From positions 1-64,000 of the forward strand of contig DATKAJ010000014.1 of the NCBI GenBank assembly GCA_035498175.1: a DNA stretch of 64,000 bases. Direction: 5' to 3'. This DNA comes from JALORV01 sp035498175. Its GTDB lineage: Bacteria > Pseudomonadota > Gammaproteobacteria > Burkholderiales > Burkholderiaceae_F. Both the position numbers and the translations under genes were made by a program. Numbering within the stretch: the stretch's first letter is position 1; the number at the start of each line of letters is the position of its first letter. Below, piece by piece: positions 39,571-49,237 of the stretch. Under the pieces are notes generated by a model. It was not told the DNA's origin. It saw only the letters and a list, made by a program, of their open reading frames with translations, and ran no database searches.

Positions 39571-41301
39571 ATGGCAGCGACGCTCGACGCCGACGCGGCG
39601 CCGCGACTCACGCTCGCCGCGCGACTGCAGCGCCGCTACGGCGCCTCCTGGCGCTCGCTGCTGGCGCTGGCGGCGATCGTCGCCTTCCTGCTGATTCTGC
39701 TGATCATTCCGGTCGGAGCGGTCTTCGCTACTGCATTCCGCGACGGCGACGGCAGCTTCACGCTCGGCCATTTTGCGTCGTTCTTCACGACCGGGCTGAT
39801 GCGCGAGTCGTTCTTCAATTCGCTGCTGGTGGCCGCGATCAGCGTTGCGCTCGCGTCGCTGATTGCCGTTCCGCTTGCCTACGTGACGGTGCGGTTCCGC
39901 TTCCGTGGCGCGCTGCTGATCCAGACGCTCGGTGTGCTGCCGCTCGTGATGCCGCCTTTCGTGGGCGCGGTCGCGATGCAGCTGGTGTTCGGACGCTCAG
40001 GCTCGGTCAACCTGCTGCTCGACGAGCACTTCGGGATTTCGCTGCCGATCATGGAGGGGTTGACCGGCGTCGTATTCGTCGAGAGCCTGCACTACTTCCC
40101 GTTCATCCTGATGAACCTGACGGTCGCGCTGCGCGCGATCGACGGCGCGATGGAGGAAGCCGCGCTCAACCTCGGCGCGCGCGGCTGGCGCCTCTTTCGC
40201 CGGGTCGTCTTTCCGCTGGCGATGCCTGGCTACCTCGCCGGCGCAGCGCTGGTGTTCATCAAGGTCTTCGACGACCTCGGCACGCCGCTGGTCCTGGGCC
40301 AGACCAACCTGCTCGCGCCACAGGCCTACCTGCGCATCACGCAGGTCGGCCTCGAGGATCCGCTCGGCTACGTGATCAGCGTGATCATGATCGCGTTCTC
40401 GATCGTCGCGCTGTGGCTGTCAGTTCAGGTGATGAAGGGCAAGGATTATTCGACACTGCAGAAGGGCGGCACGGGCATCCAGCGGCGCCGGCTGCAGGCG
40501 TGGGAGGCGGCACTCGCGTACGCGGGCATCGTCTTCGTGCTGTTCGTGGTGCTGAGTCCGCACCTGGGACTGCTGGTGCTGTCGTTGGCGCGTGTCTGGA
40601 GCTATTCGGTGTTGCCCGACGCGTGGACGCTCGCGAACTACGCGTCGGTGTTCGCGGATTCGACCGGCATGATCCAGAACACTGTGCTGTACTGCGGCCT
40701 CGCCGCGGCGCTCGACGCGGTCGTCGGCACCACGATCGCCTATCTGATCCTGCGCACGCGGCTGCCGGCGCGCCGGTGGCTGGACTTCGCCGCCAGTGCG
40801 GCGATCGCCGTGCCGGGCATCGTGCTCGCGATCGGGTACCTGCGAACGTTCCAGGGCCTGACGATCTTCGGCGTTCCGCTGACGCAGACCTGGCTGCTGA
40901 TCGTGCTCGCGTACGCGGTGCGGCGCCTGCCCTATGCGCTGCGCTCGTGTATGGCAGCGCTGCAGCAGATCAACGTGAGCCTCGAAGAGGCCGCCGGGAT
41001 GCTCGGCGCGACCCAGTGGCGCACGGTGCGGCGCATCGTCATACCGCTGATGGCGGGTGGCATCCTCGCCGGCTTCGTGTCGAGCTTCGTCACCGCGGCC
41101 GTCGAGCTGTCGGCGACGATACTGCTGGTGGTGAAGGAGTCCCAGGCGCCGATGAGCTATGGCATTTACCTCTATCTGCAATCGGTCGCCGGGCGCGGGC
41201 CGGGCGCCGCGCTCGGTGTGCTGCTGGTGCTGACCGTCGCGCTCGGGACCTACGCTTCGCACCGGCTGGTCGATCGCGCGCAGCGCAGGGTGGAACGATG
41301 A
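39571..41301 (+). CDS. ABC transporter permease, duplicated TM domain (FbpB-like)
   Basis: 576 aa. Two binding-protein-dependent permease domains in one chain, each with an EAA loop: MEEAALNLGARGWRLFRRVVFPLAMP (core EEAALNLGARGW) and LEEAAGMLGATQWRTVRRIVIPL (core EEAAGMLGATQW). About 12 membrane helices. This fused form is typical of FbpB/SfuB-type ferric uptake permeases. ATG 11 bases after the binding-protein gene; overlaps the ATPase start by ATGA. Confidence 0.92.
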   Translation: MAATLDADAAPRLTLAARLQRRYGASWRSLLALAAIVAFLLILLIIPVGAVFATAFRDGDGSFTLGHFASFFTTGLMRESFFNSLLVAAISVALASLIAVPLAYVTVRFRFRGALLIQTLGVLPLVMPPFVGAVAMQLVFGRSGSVNLLLDEHFGISLPIMEGLTGVVFVESLHYFPFILMNLTVALRAIDGAMEEAALNLGARGWRLFRRVVFPLAMPGYLAGAALVFIKVFDDLGTPLVLGQTNLLAPQAYLRITQVGLEDPLGYVISVIMIAFSIVALWLSVQVMKGKDYSTLQKGGTGIQRRRLQAWEAALAYAGIVFVLFVVLSPHLGLLVLSLARVWSYSVLPDAWTLANYASVFADSTGMIQNTVLYCGLAAALDAVVGTTIAYLILRTRLPARRWLDFAASAAIAVPGIVLAIGYLRTFQGLTIFGVPLTQTWLLIVLAYAVRRLPYALRSCMAALQQINVSLEEAAGMLGATQWRTVRRIVIPLMAGGILAGFVSSFVTAAVELSATILLVVKESQAPMSYGIYLYLQSVAGRGPGAALGVLLVLTVALGTYASHRLVDRAQRRVER

Positions 41302-42359
41302 AGGCGGTTGCGCTCGAATGTGTCGGCATTGGACTTGCGTACCCGACGCCCTCCGGTCCGCACCAGGTGCTGAAGGACATCACGCTGGCCATTGCCCCGG
41401 GCGAGTTCTTCGCGCTGCTGGGTCCTTCCGGCTCAGGCAAGTCGACGCTGCTGCGACTGGTCGCCGGCTTCAGCCAGCACAACCGCGGCCGCCTGCTTCT
41501 TGACGGACGCGACATCAGCGGCGTGCCACCGCACGCGCGCAACATCGGGATGGTGTTCCAGAGCTATGCGCTATGGCCGCACCTCAGCGTCTTTGACAAC
41601 GTTGCCTTCGGCCTCGTCGAGCGCCGCGTGCCGCGCGGCGAGGTCCGCCGCCGCGTCGGCGACGCACTGGCACTCGTGGGCCTCGCGGACTATGCGCAGC
41701 GCCGGCCGAACCAGCTCTCCGGCGGCCAGCAGCAACGCGTCGCGCTCGCGCGCACGATCGTGATCGAGCCGCAGGTGCTGTTGCTCGACGAGCCGTTGTC
41801 CAACCTCGACCGCAAGCTACGCGAACAGATGCGACTGGAGCTGAAACGGCTGCAGCGCACGCTCGGCATCACCACCGTCTTCGTCACGCACGACCAGGAA
41901 GAGGCGATGACGACCGCCGACCGCATGGCGGTGCTCGAAAACGGCGTGCTGCAGCAGGTCGGCACGCCTCTTGAACTCTTCGATGCGCCGGCCAACCGCT
42001 TCGTCGCTGAATTCGTCGGCAGCACCAACCTGCTCGGCGGGCGCGTCGACGCCGCGCGAGGGGTCTTCGTCGCGGAGGGCCTCGGCGACATCCCGTTGGC
42101 GGCCGCGGGAAGCGGCACTGCGCTGTCGATCCGGCCGCACACACTGACAGTCGCGGCTCAGCGCGACGACCGCAGGGTGTGGTTCGACGGCCTGGTCCGC
42201 GAGATCGAGTTCCTGGGCGAGTTCACCCGTTACGAGGTGAGCGTCGGCATGACCAGGCTGACCGCGGACGCGTCGCACCTGTCTTCCACGCCCGTGTTCG
42301 ACCGCGGCACACGCGTGCACATTGGGGTCGATCCGACGGAGGTACGCCTGCTGGGGTGA
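41298..42359 (+). CDS. ABC transporter ATP-binding protein (FbpC/PotA-like)
   Basis: 353 aa. Walker A LLGPSGSGKST, Q-loop MVFQSYALWPHLS, signature LSGGQQQRVALAR, Walker B LLLDEPLSNLD and switch His in VFVTHDQEEAM. A C-terminal TOBE-like domain (about 240-353) is present. It powers the permease encoded upstream. Three-gene operon in the order binding protein-permease-ATPase. Confidence 0.93.
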   Translation: MKAVALECVGIGLAYPTPSGPHQVLKDITLAIAPGEFFALLGPSGSGKSTLLRLVAGFSQHNRGRLLLDGRDISGVPPHARNIGMVFQSYALWPHLSVFDNVAFGLVERRVPRGEVRRRVGDALALVGLADYAQRRPNQLSGGQQQRVALARTIVIEPQVLLLDEPLSNLDRKLREQMRLELKRLQRTLGITTVFVTHDQEEAMTTADRMAVLENGVLQQVGTPLELFDAPANRFVAEFVGSTNLLGGRVDAARGVFVAEGLGDIPLAAAGSGTALSIRPHTLTVAAQRDDRRVWFDGLVREIEFLGEFTRYEVSVGMTRLTADASHLSSTPVFDRGTRVHIGVDPTEVRLLG

Positions 42360-42385
42360 ACGCGCAATGCCCGGGGATCCGACCG

Positions 42386-43513
42386 CTACGCCCGCGAATT
42401 CGGTTCTCCGGCGCGTCGTGCCAGCGCCGCGTTGCGCCAGGCGCTCGGCGAACTCTTCGTCCAGTTGCGGAAAGCACGTGAGAAGGCGCTGAGATCAGCG
42501 TAATGCAACGCGCCGGCGATTTCGCTGAGCGACAGGCTAGTCTGTTCCAGCAGCTGCTCGGCCACCGTCAGCCGGGCCTCGCCGATCAGTTCATTCAGCG
42601 CCACGCCCTCGCGCGCGAGATGGCGGCGCAGCCCGCGTTCGCTCAGCGAAAAGATCTCGGCGAGATACCGCGCGTTCGCGGTCCCCGCCAGCACACTGTT
42701 GCGCAACACCCGCCGGACGCGATGCGCAAGGCTCATCCGCACCTGCCCCTCGAGCGCGGCAGCCATCTGGTTCAGCAGTCGCAGCAGATCCGGGTCGGCG
42801 CCCGGAATCCGCGCATCGAGCCAGTGCCGCTCGAATACGATCATCGACAGCGGCATGTCGAAGCGCACCGGCGCATCGAACTTCTCCCTGTAGACCGCTG
42901 CATCTGCAGGCGCGCCCTGCGCCAGCCGGACCTCGACCGGGCGCCAGGACGGCCCGCACAGCGACTTCAGAATCCGGGACCCGACCATCAACGCCGTGCT
43001 GTGGATCAGGCCGGTCTCCGGCGTGCGCGGCGTGCACACCGCATACGACAGCTGCGCATAACGCGCGCCGGACTCGTCCAGCGCAGCCACCGCGCCACGA
43101 TCCTGCAGGTGCAGTTGCAGCACCAGCGTTCGCAACGCCGCCCGCACTGTGGGCTGATGACGCACCAAATAGCCGAGCGTATTCAGCATCGGCAGTTCGA
43201 ACTCGCCAGCGACGACGAGCCCGAAATGCGGCTGCCCCGTTGCCTCGACACAGGCACGCAGCAGCAGTCCGACGCGCTGGTGGCTGATGCGGTTGCCCGG
43301 CTCGTCGAAGAGGTGGGGATCGACGCCGACGCCGCGCAGGACCCGCACCGGGTCCGCACCCATGCGCCGCAGGATCGCCGGAATGCGACTCAGCGCACCA
43401 ACTTCGGTCTCGCCGAACGATTCGCTCGACGGCGGCGCCGGAGCCCTACCCGCGGCAGAGGTCGCGGGAATGGCTGGAGTGAGGTTGTCGCGGGGAGGCA
43501 CGGACTGGTGCAA
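42386..43513 (-). CDS. AraC-family transcriptional regulator (OruR/ArgR-like)
   Basis: 375 aa by a TTG start; a GTG at 43501 is also possible. N-terminal ligand domain of the Arabinose_bd type (RRMGADPVRVLRGVGVDPHLF, GLLLRACVEATG), C-terminal AraC DNA-binding domain with two helix-turn-helix units (ARYLAEIFSLSERGLRRHLAREG, and SLSEIAGALHYADLSAFSRAFRNW in its core SEIAGALHYADLSAFSRAF). It is divergent from the arylsulfatase gene with a 232-bp gap and is the natural candidate to control it. Effector unknown. Confidence 0.9.
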   Translation of the reverse strand: MHQSVPPRDNLTPAIPATSAAGRAPAPPSSESFGETEVGALSRIPAILRRMGADPVRVLRGVGVDPHLFDEPGNRISHQRVGLLLRACVEATGQPHFGLVVAGEFELPMLNTLGYLVRHQPTVRAALRTLVLQLHLQDRGAVAALDESGARYAQLSYAVCTPRTPETGLIHSTALMVGSRILKSLCGPSWRPVEVRLAQGAPADAAVYREKFDAPVRFDMPLSMIVFERHWLDARIPGADPDLLRLLNQMAAALEGQVRMSLAHRVRRVLRNSVLAGTANARYLAEIFSLSERGLRRHLAREGVALNELIGEARLTVAEQLLEQTSLSLSEIAGALHYADLSAFSRAFRNWTKSSPSAWRNAALARRAGEPNSRA

Positions 43514-43533
43514 TGCGGCAGACAGCCATCGTT

Positions 43534-43560
43534 GGCACTTTGTCCGGAACTGTCAAGTTG
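43534..43560. promoter_or_regulatory. Candidate regulator/promoter site between araC-type gene and sulfatase
   Basis: TGGCACTTTGTCC followed by AACTGTCAAGTTG. The TGTCAA at 43551-43556 reads TTGACA on the minus strand and could be the -35 of the regulator gene (poor -10 17 bp away). TGTC occurs twice here (43541 and 43551) in the same direction, 10 bp apart, as expected for an AraC half-site pair. Confidence 0.3.
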
Positions 43561-43745
43561 CCGTCACGCGTCCGCATTACATTCACGCGGCCCCCCGGGG
43601 GTAAACCCTCCGGGCGGCTGCAAAGGACGGATCGCGGCGCATGGTTTGTTCAGGCGCCCCGCGATTAGCGCCGGGCGCTGCTCGAACCGGCACCTCGCAC
43701 AGTAACGACAGAACACTGCCCAGCGCGGGCGGGAGGGGACGTTTC

Positions 43746-46253
43746 ATGTTGAAGCACATGCGCGCCGTTCTGGCGCTGCTGGGGGGCGCCGTGGCCATGT
43801 GGTCGGCCCAGGCGCAGCAGGTCACCGGCACGCTGGGCTCACCCGGCGCAACGACGACAATTCCGAACACACAGCTGCCGCCGCCGGACCCGAGGTTCGG
43901 CGGCGTGATCAAGGACGATGCGCTGAACTCCAAGTATTGGTGGGCACCGCGCATCGTTCCGCCGAAATCCGCGCCCAATGTCCTGCTGATCATCACCGAC
44001 GACGCCGGATTCGGCGTACCGAGCACGTTTGGCGGCGTGATCCCGACGCCGACGATGGATCGCATCGCGCGCGAGGGGCTACGGTATACGCGGATGTTCT
44101 CGACCGCGCTCTGCTCCCCCACGCGCGCCGCCCTGATCACCGGCCGCAACCACCACTCGGTCGGTTTCGGCGTGATCTCCGAGCAGTCGACAGGCTTCCC
44201 CGGCTACAACAGCATCATCCCGAAGAGCAAGGCAACAATCGGCCGCATCCTGCTCGACAACGGCTATGCGACGTCGTGGTTCGGCAAGGACCACAACACT
44301 CCGGCCTTCGCCGCGAGCCAAGTCGGCCCGTTCGACCAGTGGCCGACCGGCATGGGCTTCGAATACTTCTACGGCTTCGTCGGCGGCGACGCGAACCAGT
44401 GGGAGCCCAATCTCTTCCGCAACACGACCCAGATCTATCCCTTCAGGGGCCAGGAAGGTCAGTGGAACCTGGTCACGGGCATGGCCGACGATGCGATCGA
44501 CTACATGTCGCGGATCCACCAGACCGATCCGTCCAAGCCGATCTTCATCAAGTACGCGCCCGGCGCGACGCACGCACCGCACCACCCGACCAAGGAGTGG
44601 GTCGACAAGATCCACGCGATGCACCTCTTCGACGACGGTTACGAGAAGCTCCGTGAGCGCATCTTCGCGAACCAGAAGAAGCTCGGGATCATTCCGCAGG
44701 ACCTGACGCTGACGCCATGGCCGAAGGATGTACTGAAACCCTGGGATTCGCTGACCGATGTCGAGAAGAAGCTCTTCATCCGCCAGGTCGAAGTGTTTGC
44801 GGCCTATGCCGCGTACAGCGACTACGAGATCGGCCGCGTGATCCAGCAATTCGAGGACCTGGGCAAGCTCGACAACACGCTCGTCATCTACATCAACGGC
44901 GACAACGGCACCAGCGCCGAGGGCGGACCGATGGGTACGCCGAATGAGGTTGCGTTCTTCAACGGCCTCAGCGAGCTGCCGGCCGAAGTGCAGATGAAGT
45001 TCTACGACGTCTGGGGCACGCAGTACACCTACAACCACATGTCGGCCGGCTGGTCGTGGGCATTCGACACACCGTTCGACTGGTTCAAGCAGAACGCGTC
45101 GCGGCTCGGTGGTATCAACCAGAACATGGTGGTGTCGTGGCCTGCGCGCATCAAGGACAAGGGCGGGATGCGCGACCAGTTCATGCACGTCATCGACGTG
45201 GTACCGACGATCCTCGAGGCGGCGGGCATCATGGCACCCGAGTTCGTCGACGGCATCAAGCAGAAACCCATCGAGGGCACGAGCTTTGTCTACACGTTCG
45301 ATGCCGCCAATGCCAAGGCACCGTCGCGGCACAAGCTTCAGTACTTTGAAATGATGGGACAGTGGGCGCTGTACGACGACGGCTGGCTGCTGTCCACGAA
45401 GGTCAACCGTGCACCGTGGCAGGCCTTCGGTCCTGCGAATCCCGACCCGCTGAACAAGCAGACGTTCCAGCTCTACGACCTGCGCACGAGCTGGAACCAG
45501 ACCGATGACGTCGCGGCTAAGTATCCGCAGAAGGTCAAGGAACTGCGCGTGAAGTTCGTCGCCGAGGCGAAGAAGTACCAGGTCTTCCCGATGGATGCCT
45601 CGGTGGCGGCACGCATCGTCGCGCCGCGGCCGAACATCACGGCGGGCCGCACGGAATTCGTCTACACGCGGCCGATGACGGGCCTGCCGCAAGGCGACTC
45701 GCCGTTCATCCTGGACTCTTCCTACACGTTCTCCGCGGACATCGAGGTGCCGCAGGCCGGGGCCGAAGGAGTCATCGTCACCTCGGGTGGCCGTTTCGGC
45801 GGGTACGGCTTCTACCTGCTGAAGGGCAAGCCGGTGTGGGTGTGGAACCTCGTCGACCTCGAGCGTCTGAAGTGGGAGGGGCCGGACGCGCTCGCGCCCG
45901 GACGGCACACGATCGAGTTCGATTTCAAGTACGAAGGACTCGGCGTTGGCACTCTCATGTTCAACGACTTCAGCGGCCTCGGGCGGCCCGGTGTCGGTAC
46001 GCTGAAGGTCGACGGCAAGGAGGTCGCTACAAAGAAGATGGAGCGCACGCTGCCGATGATCCTGCAATGGGATGAAAGCTTCGACGTCGGGTCCGACACG
46101 CTGACCGGCGTCAATGACGCTGACTACAAGCCGCCATTCCCGCTGACCGCCAAGCTCAACAAGCTGACGATCAAGGTGGATCGTCCGCAGCTTTCGCCGG
46201 CAGACATCAAGAGATTGCAGGCAGCGATGATCGAGAAGGCCAAGGCCGACTGA
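43746..46253 (+). CDS. Exported arylsulfatase (AtsD-like, long form)
   Basis: 835 aa with signal peptide (cleavage near AQAQ). Hydrolyses sulfate esters in the periplasm. Metal ligands Asp85/Asp86 in LIITDDAGFG; formylglycine site Cys123 in CSPTRAALITGR, needing an FGE enzyme not seen in this window; a later VYINGDNGTSAEGG supplies further metal ligands. The last 190 residues form a beta-sandwich-like domain (SYTFSADIEVPQAG, YGFYLLKGKPVWVWN) as in AtsD-type enzymes. GGAGGGG ribosome site before ATG. First gene of a run of exported proteins. Confidence 0.93.
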   Translation: MLKHMRAVLALLGGAVAMWSAQAQQVTGTLGSPGATTTIPNTQLPPPDPRFGGVIKDDALNSKYWWAPRIVPPKSAPNVLLIITDDAGFGVPSTFGGVIPTPTMDRIAREGLRYTRMFSTALCSPTRAALITGRNHHSVGFGVISEQSTGFPGYNSIIPKSKATIGRILLDNGYATSWFGKDHNTPAFAASQVGPFDQWPTGMGFEYFYGFVGGDANQWEPNLFRNTTQIYPFRGQEGQWNLVTGMADDAIDYMSRIHQTDPSKPIFIKYAPGATHAPHHPTKEWVDKIHAMHLFDDGYEKLRERIFANQKKLGIIPQDLTLTPWPKDVLKPWDSLTDVEKKLFIRQVEVFAAYAAYSDYEIGRVIQQFEDLGKLDNTLVIYINGDNGTSAEGGPMGTPNEVAFFNGLSELPAEVQMKFYDVWGTQYTYNHMSAGWSWAFDTPFDWFKQNASRLGGINQNMVVSWPARIKDKGGMRDQFMHVIDVVPTILEAAGIMAPEFVDGIKQKPIEGTSFVYTFDAANAKAPSRHKLQYFEMMGQWALYDDGWLLSTKVNRAPWQAFGPANPDPLNKQTFQLYDLRTSWNQTDDVAAKYPQKVKELRVKFVAEAKKYQVFPMDASVAARIVAPRPNITAGRTEFVYTRPMTGLPQGDSPFILDSSYTFSADIEVPQAGAEGVIVTSGGRFGGYGFYLLKGKPVWVWNLVDLERLKWEGPDALAPGRHTIEFDFKYEGLGVGTLMFNDFSGLGRPGVGTLKVDGKEVATKKMERTLPMILQWDESFDVGSDTLTGVNDADYKPPFPLTAKLNKLTIKVDRPQLSPADIKRLQAAMIEKAKAD

Positions 46254-46338
46254 TCGTGACGCCGGTGGCCTGCACCGCGCGGGCCACCGGCCTGAAGCGC
46301 AGCGACTGCGACGACAACGCAATCAAATGGAGATTTCC

Positions 46339-46623
46339 ATGAGCAAACGAGCATTGGTACTCACCGCACTCTGCGCCGGCGCGCTGAGCGGCGTTGCGCT
46401 GGCACAATTCCCGATTCTCGACATGATGGCGGACCGCGTCGTGCAGAAATACCAGACCTCGTCCTGTGAACAGCTCTGGGAAGCCCGCAGCAAGCCCAAG
46501 GGCGAGCGCGAGCAGGAACTGATCAATCTTCTGCGCAGCGATCCGCAGGCGCGGACCGCATTCATCAACCGGATTGCCGCGCCAGTGGCGAACAAGATGT
46601 TCGAATGCGGGATGATCCCGTGA
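46339..46623 (+). CDS. Small exported protein in the sulfatase operon
   Basis: 94 aa. Signal peptide ending at ALAQ; the mature 70-residue chain is helical and has two cysteines (SSCEQLWEA and FECGMIP) that could pair. The pattern QLWEARSKPKGEREQELINLL is not one I can name. The ATG at 46339 has a GGAGA site; an earlier in-frame ATG at 46327 is less likely. 85 bases after the sulfatase. Confidence 0.75.
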   Translation: MSKRALVLTALCAGALSGVALAQFPILDMMADRVVQKYQTSSCEQLWEARSKPKGEREQELINLLRSDPQARTAFINRIAAPVANKMFECGMIP

Positions 46624-46648
46624 CGATCGCGACGAGACGGAGTCGGCG

Positions 46649-47551
46649 ATGAAGGCAGCACGTGCGCTGGCATCGTGCCTGCTGGTGACGGGGTGCCTCG
46701 GTCTGGCGTTGCCCGCAGCGAGCCAGGCCGGGGCGCCGTCCGCGCCCGCGGCAGAGAAGAAGGGCCCGGCCAAGTCTGCGGCGCCGGCGAAGCAGAAGGC
46801 GCCAGAGTTCAAGATGGTGCTCGAGCCGCGCGCGGTCGAGCTGCTGAAGGCGATGAGCGCACGGCTGGCCGGGGCGAAGACCCTCTCGTTCACCGCAGCT
46901 GCCGGCTTCGAATTCCCCAGCAAGCTCGGCCCGCCGCTGGTCTACACGACCCGCTACGACGTGCTGATGCAGCGGCCGAACAAGCTGCGCGTCATCATGC
47001 CGGGCGACGGTCCCGCCTCCGAGTTCTACTACGACGGCAAGACGATGGTCGCGTTCGCGCCGGTGGAGAACCTGGCCGCAGTCGCCGACGCACCACCAAC
47101 CATCGACGCCGCACTGCAGGCCGCGTTCCAGACGGCGTCGATCTATTTTCCGTTCACCGACCTGTTGCTGACGGATCCGTACAGTGCTCTTGCGGACGGC
47201 AAGCTCGCGTTCTACATCGGCCCGTCGGGCGTGGTCGGTGGCGTGAAAACCGAGATGGTCGCCTGGGCCAACGACGACGTCTTCCTGCAGGTCTGGATCG
47301 GCGTCGACGACAAGCTGCCGCGGCGCGTGCGGGCGATGTTCAACTCCGATCCGCTGCTGCTGCGGCACGACCTCGAGATCTCGAACTGGCAGCTCGACGG
47401 GCCGGTGCCGGCCGATGCCTTCGCCTCGGCGAAGGCCGCAGCCGCGGGCCGCATGGCTTTCGCGACACCGGCGATCAAGCTGCCGCCCGGCGTGAAGCCC
47501 GTTGCGCTGAAGAAGGCGACGCCGAAGGCGCAGCCGACGGCGCCGAAGTGA
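46649..47551 (+). CDS. DUF2092 family exported protein
   Basis: 300 aa with a signal peptide (to about residue 27) and an Ala/Lys/Pro linker to 52. The conserved body runs from EPRAVELLKAMSARLAGAK to DLEISNWQLDGPVPADAF and fits DUF2092, a LolA/LolB-like half-barrel fold (YDVLMQRPNKLRV, EFYYDGKTMVAFAP). Such folds carry lipophilic molecules across the periplasm. A Lys/Pro-rich tail follows. 25 bases after the small exported gene. Confidence 0.82.
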   Translation: MKAARALASCLLVTGCLGLALPAASQAGAPSAPAAEKKGPAKSAAPAKQKAPEFKMVLEPRAVELLKAMSARLAGAKTLSFTAAAGFEFPSKLGPPLVYTTRYDVLMQRPNKLRVIMPGDGPASEFYYDGKTMVAFAPVENLAAVADAPPTIDAALQAAFQTASIYFPFTDLLLTDPYSALADGKLAFYIGPSGVVGGVKTEMVAWANDDVFLQVWIGVDDKLPRRVRAMFNSDPLLLRHDLEISNWQLDGPVPADAFASAKAAAAGRMAFATPAIKLPPGVKPVALKKATPKAQPTAPK

Positions 47552-47567
47552 TACGGAGGAACCCGAG

Positions 47568-48359
47568 ATGGAGAGTGCTATCGCAACCGCAGTCGGACTG
47601 CTGGCCCTAGGTGCCTGGTCGTCGGATGCTGCGGCGTGGGCCAGCGCCAACCGCTATGGCGGCGCGACACAGCACACATGGGGTGCAACCTCGCACGAGA
47701 ATGCGTGGGGCGGCAGCACGTCGCACGTCGCGGGCGAAGGGACCGAGCACACCAACGCCTACGGCGGCAGCACTGCGCACTCCTACTACGGCGGGACCGA
47801 GCACACCAACGTGTACGGCGGCGAGACCTATGGCAAGGCGGGTGAAGGCGCCTACCACACCTATCCGGGCGGGGCGACCTATTACCATCCGCCGGGTGCG
47901 TATCCGACCTATCCCGTATATCACCCGCCGGTCGCGGTGCCGTACTACTCGGCGGGATGCTATGGCTGCGCCGCGGCCGCAGGTGCTGTCGTCGGCGTGG
48001 CAACCGGGGCTGCGATCGCTTCGGCAAATACTGCAGCGGCAACCTCGAATGCCTACGCTGCTGGAGTCGCCACCGGAAGCGCCAACACGGCCGCAGCAAC
48101 GACGAGCGCCTACAACGCCGGCGTGGCCGCGGGGACCGCGAGCGCATCGACGACATACAGCGCCGGTGTCGCGGCGGGAGCGGCCGGTGCAGCACCCGCG
48201 GGCGGGAACTACATCATGGGCCTGAACTACGCCGCGCTGCCAGCGGGTTCGATGCCGATCCCGAAGAACGGCATCACCTACTATTTGAACGGCAACACCT
48301 GGTTCAAACCATCGTACGGTGCCAACGGGGTCTATTACACGGTGGTTGCGGCACCGTAG
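47568..48359 (+). CDS. YGG/His and Ala-repeat exported protein
   Basis: 263 aa. Signal-like start ending near DAAAW. Residues about 30-90 are Gly/Thr/His repeats of the type YGGxTxHxxYGGTEHTN. A Pro/Tyr-rich stretch (HPPGAYPTYPVYHPP) follows, then a single hydrophobic Cys-containing patch (SAGCYGCAAAAGAVVG) and an Ala-rich repeat (ANTAAATTSAYNAGVAAG type) to about 215, ending in a compact beta-like tail with ITYYLNGNTWF. Looks like a surface or adhesive protein. GGAGGA ribosome site. Function unknown. Confidence 0.72.
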   Translation: MESAIATAVGLLALGAWSSDAAAWASANRYGGATQHTWGATSHENAWGGSTSHVAGEGTEHTNAYGGSTAHSYYGGTEHTNVYGGETYGKAGEGAYHTYPGGATYYHPPGAYPTYPVYHPPVAVPYYSAGCYGCAAAAGAVVGVATGAAIASANTAAATSNAYAAGVATGSANTAAATTSAYNAGVAAGTASASTTYSAGVAAGAAGAAPAGGNYIMGLNYAALPAGSMPIPKNGITYYLNGNTWFKPSYGANGVYYTVVAAP

Positions 48360-48386
48360 GACGGGATCCAGACAGGGAGAACACGG

Positions 48387-49226
48387 ATGATGACAATCGG
48401 CCAGGCGATTCGGCGATGCCTCGTGGCGGCCTGCACGCTTGTGGTCGTGCTCGCTGGCGGTCCCGTGCAGGCACAGACGCCGCCCCAGAGCGCGAGCGAC
48501 GACTGGCGGTTCTGGTTCATCCTGTACGGCTGGTTTCCCAGTATCGGTGGCACGACGAGTTTCTCCACCGGCGGCATCAGTCCCTCGGTCAACGTCGACG
48601 CGAGCACGATCCTCGACCACCTGCAGTTCGCCTTCATGGGCGCGTTCGAGGCCCGCAAGGGCCGCTGGGGCGTGTTCGCCGACTACGACTACATGAACCT
48701 GTCGGCGGACAAGTCCGCCACCCGCGACTTCTCCTTCCGTGGCTACCCGGTCGGCGCGCTGACCGCCGACCTCAGCTACGACCTGAAGGGCAACGTGCTC
48801 ACGCTGACGGGTCTGTACGGTCTGTCACAGACTCCTGACGTCGTGGCGGACCTGCTGTTTGGCGCACGTATGCTCAATCTCAAGCAGACACTTGGCTTCA
48901 CCTTCAATGGCAGCCTCGCCTCGATTCCCCTGCTGACCCGCAGCGGCGGCACCGACTTGAACTTCACGAACTGGGACGCGATCGTCGGCGTCAAGGGCCG
49001 CGTCCGGTTCGGTGACGGCGGCCACTGGTATCTGCCGTACTACGCGGACATCGGCACCGGCCAGTCCAAGCTGACCTGGCAGGCCATGGCGGGCATCGGC
49101 TATTCGTGGAACAGCGTCGAGCTGCTCGCGGTCTGGCGCTATCTAGACTACGACTTCAAGTCAAGCTCGCAGGTCGACTCGCTGACGCTGAACGGCCCGG
49201 CGGTCGGTATCGTGTTCAAATGGTAG
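48387..49226 (+). CDS. Outer-membrane beta-barrel protein
   Basis: 279 aa. Signal peptide to about 30 (VQAQ), then barrel strands with WRFWFILYGWFPSIGG, FADYDYMNLSADKS and the C-terminal DSLTLNGPAVGIVFKW, ending in Trp. It could be a porin for the sulfated substrate or product, but no named family is clear. 27 bases after the repeat protein. Confidence 0.8.
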   Translation: MMTIGQAIRRCLVAACTLVVVLAGGPVQAQTPPQSASDDWRFWFILYGWFPSIGGTTSFSTGGISPSVNVDASTILDHLQFAFMGAFEARKGRWGVFADYDYMNLSADKSATRDFSFRGYPVGALTADLSYDLKGNVLTLTGLYGLSQTPDVVADLLFGARMLNLKQTLGFTFNGSLASIPLLTRSGGTDLNFTNWDAIVGVKGRVRFGDGGHWYLPYYADIGTGQSKLTWQAMAGIGYSWNSVELLAVWRYLDYDFKSSSQVDSLTLNGPAVGIVFKW

Positions 49227-49237
49227 GAGGACAAAAA

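Noticed and set aside
39366..42359. 997-codon plus-strand frame across the ABC permease and ATPase
   Set aside because: Only its end corresponds to the real ATPase; the first two thirds are out of frame with the permease and low in hydrophobic residues. The true ATPase start is 41298.
44079..46322. 747-codon minus-strand frame opposite the arylsulfatase
   Set aside because: The sulfatase has complete motifs; the antisense product is rich in Arg, Val, His and Asp with no family resemblance. It is a by-product of third-position GC.
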